Positions 59,349-64,000 of a stretch of 64,000 nucleotides of DNA are shown here, in pieces; the first letter of the stretch is position 1; each line of letters starts with the position of its first letter. The DNA comes from Flavobacteriaceae bacterium (lineage in GTDB: Bacteria; Bacteroidota; Bacteroidia; Flavobacteriales; Flavobacteriaceae), in the NCBI GenBank assembly GCA_014238425.1, contig JABABD010000018.1, positions 62,001 through 126,000 of the forward strand, in the 5' to 3' direction. A program made the translations under genes and the position numbers. The notes below the pieces were generated by a model. It did not search any database. It saw nothing but the letters and a program-made list of their open reading frames with translations, and was not told the origin of the DNA.

Positions 59349-60302
59349 TTAATCTCTGTTCTCAATATCTTTATAGGCTGCAATCACTTTCTTCACTAAC
59401 TTATGACGAATCACATCCTTATCATCTAAGAAAATCATACCTACACCTTCCACATTTTTCAATATTAATAAGGCTTCTTTCAGTCCCGAAATTGTACGAC
59501 GTGGTAAATCTATTTGTCCTGGATCACCTGTTAATAAAAACTTGGCATTTTTACCCATTCTGGTCAAGAACATTTTCATCTGTGCATGGGTGGTGTTTTG
59601 GCCTTCATCCAATATTACAAAAGCATTGTCTAAGGTACGCCCTCTCATAAAAGCTAAAGGTGCGATTTGTATCACCCCTTTCTCAATATGATCAGCTAGT
59701 CTTTCGGCAGGGATCATATCACGCAATGCATCATATAATGGCTGCATATAAGGATCTAGTTTTTCTTGTAAATCCCCAGGCAAAAATCCTAGATTCTCTC
59801 CAGCCTCTACAGCAGGACGCGTTAAAATAATACGTTTAACCTCTTTACTTTTTAATGCTTTAACGGCAAGAGCAACACCAGTATAGGTTTTTCCTGTTCC
59901 AGCTGGACCAATGGCAAACACCATATCATTCTTTCGCATACTCTCTACTAACTTACGTTGGTTAGCAGTTTGTGCCTTGATTTTCTTTCCGTTGACACCA
60001 TGAACCAATACGTCTCCACTAGCATCGGATGTTGCGTAATCGTCACTTGTATGACTCGTTAATACCCGTTCGATGGCATTTTCATCTAGCTTATTGTATT
60101 TCCCAAAATGATTGACTAGCATGGTAAGTTTGCGATCAAATTCTTCCAACTGTTCTTCATCTCCATACGCCTTTATTTTGTTACCTCTGGCAACAATTTT
60201 AAGTTTTGGAAAATAGGTTTTTAAGAGGGTAATATTAGCATTTTGAGCTCCGAAGAATTCTTTTGGAGCAATTTCGGTAAGTTCAATTATAAGTTCGTTC
60301 AA
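59349..60302 (-). CDS. phoH: PhoH family ATPase
   Basis: The 317-residue protein has an N-terminal KH-like RNA-binding region and a P-loop core with Walker [17 protein letters not shown] and Walker [16 protein letters not shown]. The start is TTG at 60302 ([15 protein letters not shown]), giving the usual family start. PhoH proteins act in RNA/ribosome metabolism. It is followed 2 bases later by purC, an arrangement common in the phylum. Confidence 0.94.
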   Translation of the reverse strand: MNELIIELTEIAPKEFFGAQNANITLLKTYFPKLKIVARGNKIKAYGDEEQLEEFDRKLTMLVNHFGKYNKLDENAIERVLTSHTSDDYATSDASGDVLVHGVNGKKIKAQTANQRKLVESMRKNDMVFAIGPAGTGKTYTGVALAVKALKSKEVKRIILTRPAVEAGENLGFLPGDLQEKLDPYMQPLYDALRDMIPAERLADHIEKGVIQIAPLAFMRGRTLDNAFVILDEGQNTTHAQMKMFLTRMGKNAKFLLTGDPGQIDLPRRTISGLKEALLILKNVEGVGMIFLDDKDVIRHKLVKKVIAAYKDIENRD

Positions 60303-60365
60303 AAGGCGGCGTTATTTATTAATGTTTATGTATGAAATTCATTAAGTTTGTACAAGAACAAAGCT

Positions 60366-60380
60366 ACGCAATTTTTGCGT
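60366..60380. other. Small perfect hairpin in the phoH - SAM hydrolase gap
   Basis: ACGCAA-TTT-TTGCGT is a perfect 6-bp inverted repeat, 33 bases before the ATG at 60414. It could be a protein-binding site or chance. Confidence 0.25.
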
Positions 60381-60413
60381 GATGATATCAGAAAAAATAT
60401 CAACAATCTGCCC

Positions 60414-61247
60414 ATGGCAATCATCACTTTAACAACCGATTTTGGCGAGAAAGATCACTTTGCTGGCGCAATAAAAGGCGCCGTGTATAGTGAATTGCCT
60501 GATGTTCGGATTGTTGATATTTCGCATTCTGTTTCACCTTTCAATATCCCAGAAGCAGCATATGTCATCCGAAATGCCTTTAGCAGCTTCCCAAAAGGTA
60601 CTATTCACATTATTGGTATTGATTCGGAAATCAATCAAGAAAACAAACATATTGCCATTAAATTAGACGGACATTATTTTGTATGTGCAAATAATGGTAT
60701 TATGAGTATGATTTGTACGGAGATCAATCCTGAAAAAATTGTGGAAATAAATATACACGACAAAATAGAATCGAGTTTTCCTGTATTAGATGTTTTCGTA
60801 AAGGTGGCATGTCATATTGCAAGAGGTGGTACCTTAGATGTTATTGGAAAAACAATTGACACCATAAAACCTATAAAAGATTTGGTACCGTATGTAAATG
60901 AGGATAAGACTCAAATGATAGGGAGCATTATCTACATTGATAATTACGGAAATGTTGTTACTAACATCACTAAAAAGTTTTTTGAAGATATACAGAAAGG
61001 TCGGAGTTTCGAAATTTCAGCACGCAATTATAAATTCAAGACCATTCACCAAAAGTATAGTGATATAGTGAATTTCGATATTTCTGAGGACCGAAGAAAT
61101 GATGAAGGTCGTGGCTTAGTAGTATTTAATTCTTCCAACTATCTGGAAATTGCTGTATATAAAAGTAATAGTGCGACCGTTGGCAGTGCCTCTACCCTTA
61201 TGGGATTACAGTTACGAGACACCATAACGATTAATTTTAGAAAATAG
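60414..61247 (+). CDS. SAM hydrolase / SAM-dependent halogenase family protein (DUF62)
   Basis: The start at 60414 (MAIITLTTDFGEKDHFAGAI) gives 277 residues; the frame from 60348 starts with TTG and adds 22 unlike residues. The N-terminal domain has the D-x-F-G signature and the second domain has VPYVNEDKTQMIGSIIYIDN, as in S-adenosylmethionine hydroxide adenosyltransferases that split SAM to adenosine and methionine. No halogenase-specific halide loop can be judged. A quinol monooxygenase-like gene follows at 3 bases. Confidence 0.9.
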   Translation: MAIITLTTDFGEKDHFAGAIKGAVYSELPDVRIVDISHSVSPFNIPEAAYVIRNAFSSFPKGTIHIIGIDSEINQENKHIAIKLDGHYFVCANNGIMSMICTEINPEKIVEINIHDKIESSFPVLDVFVKVACHIARGGTLDVIGKTIDTIKPIKDLVPYVNEDKTQMIGSIIYIDNYGNVVTNITKKFFEDIQKGRSFEISARNYKFKTIHQKYSDIVNFDISEDRRNDEGRGLVVFNSSNYLEIAVYKSNSATVGSASTLMGLQLRDTITINFRK

Positions 61248-61250
61248 GCT

Positions 61251-61547
61251 ATGTTTGTAAGAATTGTAAAAATGAGTTTCAAGCCAGAAAGCATTCCTGA
61301 ATTCTTAGAAATGTTCAGTAAAAAAAAGAAATTGATACGAAATTTTGAAGGCTGCCGTTTTTTAGAATTATATAGAGACAAAACTAATGATCATATATTT
61401 TTCACGTATAGTTATTGGGACGACGAAAAACATCTAGAGACATACAGGCAGTCTGAATTGTTCAAAGGGGTTTGGGCAGAAACTAAAATCCATTTTAACG
61501 ATACACCAGAGGCTTGGAGCGTGGATAAATTGGTTTCACTTGAATGA
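61251..61547 (+). CDS. Antibiotic-biosynthesis monooxygenase (ABM) domain protein
   Basis: The 98 residues form a single ferredoxin-like ABM domain with FVRIVKMSFKPESIPEFLEM, NFEGCRFLELYRD and FFTYSYWDDEKHLETYRQS. Small ABM proteins degrade heme or oxidise quinols, or act as stress proteins; the residues here do not settle which. It starts 3 bases after the SAM hydrolase stop. Confidence 0.88.
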   Translation: MFVRIVKMSFKPESIPEFLEMFSKKKKLIRNFEGCRFLELYRDKTNDHIFFTYSYWDDEKHLETYRQSELFKGVWAETKIHFNDTPEAWSVDKLVSLE

Positions 61548-61588
61548 TAAGTAACTGATTTTTAAAATAAATAAACTAAACAACATAA

Positions 61589-63970
61589 ATGCTCGCCATA
61601 CTTAAAAAAGAATTCAACTCGTTTTTTGGCTCTACAATGGGTTATTTGGTCATTGCTATTTTCTTAGTGCTTAATGGCTTGTTTATTTGGTTATTTAAAG
61701 GCGAGTTCAACATTCTGGACTATGGGTTTGCAGACTTGACGCCTTTTTTCACATTAGCACCATGGATATTATTATTTTTGATTCCTGCAATTACCATGCG
61801 TAGCTTTTCGGACGAAAAAAAACAAGGAACATTAGAGTTGCTACTCACAAAACCTATCTCACATCTCAAAATTGTTCTAGGCAAATACTTAGGGATATTC
61901 TTGCTTGTGCTTTTAGCCTTAATTCCTACATTATTATATGTATATACTGTACATCAGCTCGGTAATCCTGAAGGAAATTTAGATATGGCCGCAGTGATCG
62001 GCTCTTATTTCGGCCTGCTTTTTTTAATAGCCGCTTACACAGCTATTGGCATCTTTGCATCTACCATTTCAGAAAACCAGATTGTCGCATTTATTATAGG
62101 GGTCTTTTTATGTTTTTTCTTTTATAAAGGCTTTGAAAGCCTCAGTGATTTTTCATCTATCACCTTGATTGAAACCTTAGGTATGGATACTCATTATAAG
62201 AGTATGAGTCGTGGTGTATTGGATACCAGGGACATTGTTTATTTTTTAAGTATTACTATCCTCTTTTTATTACTGACAGTATTGAAAATTAAGAATCACC
62301 CTATTACTAAATCTCGATTACTACATTTCTTGCCTTTGCCGTTAGGACTTTTAGTGCTCAATGTTTTCTCGCAGTCCGTACATAAACGATTTGATTTGAC
62401 CGAAGACAACCGTTATACTTTATCGCAATCAGCTTTAAATACGATAGGAGATGTCGATTCTCCCATTATAATCGATGTCTTTTTAGAAGGGGAATTTCCA
62501 TCAGAATTCAGACGTTTACAATCTGAAACACGTCAATTATTAGAAGAATTTGCAGCTCACAACAATAATATCAAGTTCAAATTTTTTAATCCAATGAATG
62601 GTCAAGGCAATCAAGAACAAACACTTAGAAGCCTAGAACAACGTGGTATGAAAGCTATGCGTTTAACTGTTAACGAAAATGGAAAGACCACAAACGAAGC
62701 AATTTTTCCATGGGCGTTAGCGAGCTACAATGACCAAACAGTTATTATTCCTCTTGTGAAAAACAAAATTGGTGCAAATCAACAAGAACTAGTGAGCAAT
62801 TCTGTTCAGCATCTGGAGTACGCCTTTGCTGATGGTTTTAGTAAATTGGTGAACCCAAAGAAAGCTAAAATAGCTGTGCTTCGTGGCAATGGTCAATTAG
62901 AAGATCGCTATCTAACAGATTTCTTAAAAACGATAGGAGAATATTATTTCATTGCACCATTCACGTTAGATAAGGTAGATGCAAATCCACAAGGGACTCT
63001 GGATGATTTGAATAAATTTGATTTAATTATTTCAGCAAAACCAACACAAGCTTTCAACGAGAAAGAGAAAATGACATTAGACCAATACACCATGAATGGT
63101 GGGAAAAGTATGTGGTTGGTCGAATCTGTAACGATGGACAAGGATAGTTTATTTAATGAAGCAGGGACATCAATAGCAACTCCATTAGATCTAAACTTAA
63201 GTGATTTTTTCTTTAAATATGGAGTACGAATTAATCCGGTGATGGTGAATGACCTATACTCTGCTCCTATAACTCTAGCTATTGGCGAAGGTAGTGAAGC
63301 ACAATTTCAGCCTGTAAAATGGCAATATTCACCACTAGCGTCAAACACAGATAATCATCCTATCGTCAATAATTTAAATCTAGTTAAGTTTGATTTTGCG
63401 AATCAGATAGATACTTTAAAAAATGATATCAAAAAAACTATTTTACTAAAAAGTTCTCCACTTTCAAAGTTAGAAGGCACACCAAGAGAAGTGAGTTTAA
63501 ATATAGTTACCAGCGAACCAGATCCTTCAACTTATACAAAAGGCAATCAACCATTAGCAGTTCTGCTTGAAGGTAAATTTACGTCCGTTTACAATAATAG
63601 AGTCAAGCCTTTCGATGCTTCTCAAGAAAAGAATGAAAGTCCAGATACCAAAATGATCATTATTGCTGATGGTGATGTTGTAAAAAATGAGGTTGGCAGA
63701 AATGGACCACAAGAATTAGGTTTTGACCGTTGGACAGGACAGACTTACGGCAATAAAGAATTCCTGCTCAATGCTGTAAATTACTTATTGGATGACAATG
63801 GCTTGATAAACATTCGCACTAAGGAAGTAGCCGTTGCATTCTTGAATCCACAAAAAATCGCATCTGAAAAGACTAAATGGCAATTGATTAACATCCTTCT
63901 ACCTCTAGTAATGTTAGGCGTTTTCGGACTTGTTTTTAACTATTTCAGAAAGAAAAAATACGCAGCATAA
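61589..63970 (+). CDS. gldFG: Fused GldF-GldG gliding-motility ABC transporter protein
   Basis: Usually two genes encode GldF (about 240 residues) and GldG (about 560). Here one open frame gives 793. Residues 1-235 are the six-helix permease (AILKKEFNSFFGSTMGYLVI, EKKQGTLELLLTKPI). The GldG part begins at about 245-265 with a membrane helix and KRFDLTEDNRYTLS (267-279), runs through the periplasmic IFT52/ABC_transp_aux-like domain (AVLRGNGQLEDRYL) and ends in a final helix and FRKKKYAA. The GldA ATPase is not in view. Required for gliding in F. johnsoniae. Confidence 0.92.
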   Translation: MLAILKKEFNSFFGSTMGYLVIAIFLVLNGLFIWLFKGEFNILDYGFADLTPFFTLAPWILLFLIPAITMRSFSDEKKQGTLELLLTKPISHLKIVLGKYLGIFLLVLLALIPTLLYVYTVHQLGNPEGNLDMAAVIGSYFGLLFLIAAYTAIGIFASTISENQIVAFIIGVFLCFFFYKGFESLSDFSSITLIETLGMDTHYKSMSRGVLDTRDIVYFLSITILFLLLTVLKIKNHPITKSRLLHFLPLPLGLLVLNVFSQSVHKRFDLTEDNRYTLSQSALNTIGDVDSPIIIDVFLEGEFPSEFRRLQSETRQLLEEFAAHNNNIKFKFFNPMNGQGNQEQTLRSLEQRGMKAMRLTVNENGKTTNEAIFPWALASYNDQTVIIPLVKNKIGANQQELVSNSVQHLEYAFADGFSKLVNPKKAKIAVLRGNGQLEDRYLTDFLKTIGEYYFIAPFTLDKVDANPQGTLDDLNKFDLIISAKPTQAFNEKEKMTLDQYTMNGGKSMWLVESVTMDKDSLFNEAGTSIATPLDLNLSDFFFKYGVRINPVMVNDLYSAPITLAIGEGSEAQFQPVKWQYSPLASNTDNHPIVNNLNLVKFDFANQIDTLKNDIKKTILLKSSPLSKLEGTPREVSLNIVTSEPDPSTYTKGNQPLAVLLEGKFTSVYNNRVKPFDASQEKNESPDTKMIIIADGDVVKNEVGRNGPQELGFDRWTGQTYGNKEFLLNAVNYLLDDNGLINIRTKEVAVAFLNPQKIASEKTKWQLINILLPLVMLGVFGLVFNYFRKKKYAA

Positions 63971-64000
63971 TTAGCTCCTTAATGTTAATAAAATTGTATA

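Overview
The window reads as chromosome of an AT-rich Bacteroidota, most likely a marine-type Flavobacteriaceae. Support comes from TAnnTTTG -7 promoter elements, a GldF/GldG gliding-motility transporter, DUF6452/DUF6048 next to rlmD, DUF6660 next to a CzcA-type pump, a phoH-purC pair and many small Flavobacteria-type lipoproteins. I saw no rRNA, tRNA, CRISPR array, transposase or integrase.

Layout. 1-4.8 kb: the start of a secreted repeat protein running off the left edge, a cysteine desulfurase, a calcium-repeat lipoprotein, a DUF2027/Smr protein and small membrane proteins. 4.9-7.7 kb: ornithine aminotransferase and an overlapping SRPBCC / ECF sigma / DUF6768 operon. 7.8-22 kb: rlmD with DUF6452-DUF6048 (split by a four-helix-bundle gene), two DinB proteins, methyltransferases, a ZIP transporter, TrhA and several lipoproteins or hypotheticals. 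22-28 kb: an ABC ATPase with a permease-M1 peptidase fusion, and an M42 peptidase. 28-35 kb: a tight operon of two PLP enzymes, a NUDIX hydrolase and a three-gene acyl-CoA carboxylase, the last interrupted by a GIY-YIG nuclease gene between palindromes. 35-40 kb: CPBP protease plus AraC regulator, an amidohydrolase-GNAT-DinB operon, and a NYN/LOTUS protein with a Lys-rich microprotein. 40-46 kb: an acetate module (acs, ActP-type symporter, DUF4212) with an Lrp regulator and a TauE exporter. 46-54 kb: a metal-efflux locus (P1B ATPase, Fur-family regulator, CzcB, a CzcA-TolC fusion and a Cys-rich DUF6660 protein). 54-64 kb: lipoproteins, a small accessory island beside purC, phoH, a SAM hydrolase and a fused GldF-GldG.

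The most notable structure is a pair of accessory insertions at the 3' ends of core genes. Beside purC (56.3-58.4 kb) and beside pccB (35.2-36.65 kb), two accessory genes lie between the intact gene end and a displaced second copy of that end. Each displaced copy still reads in frame to a stop codon. The purC copy shares 51 exact bases with the gene, and inverted palindrome doublets bound that insert. Together with the GIY-YIG and four-helix-bundle genes, each between inverted repeats, this suggests small gene cassettes without a recognisable recombinase.
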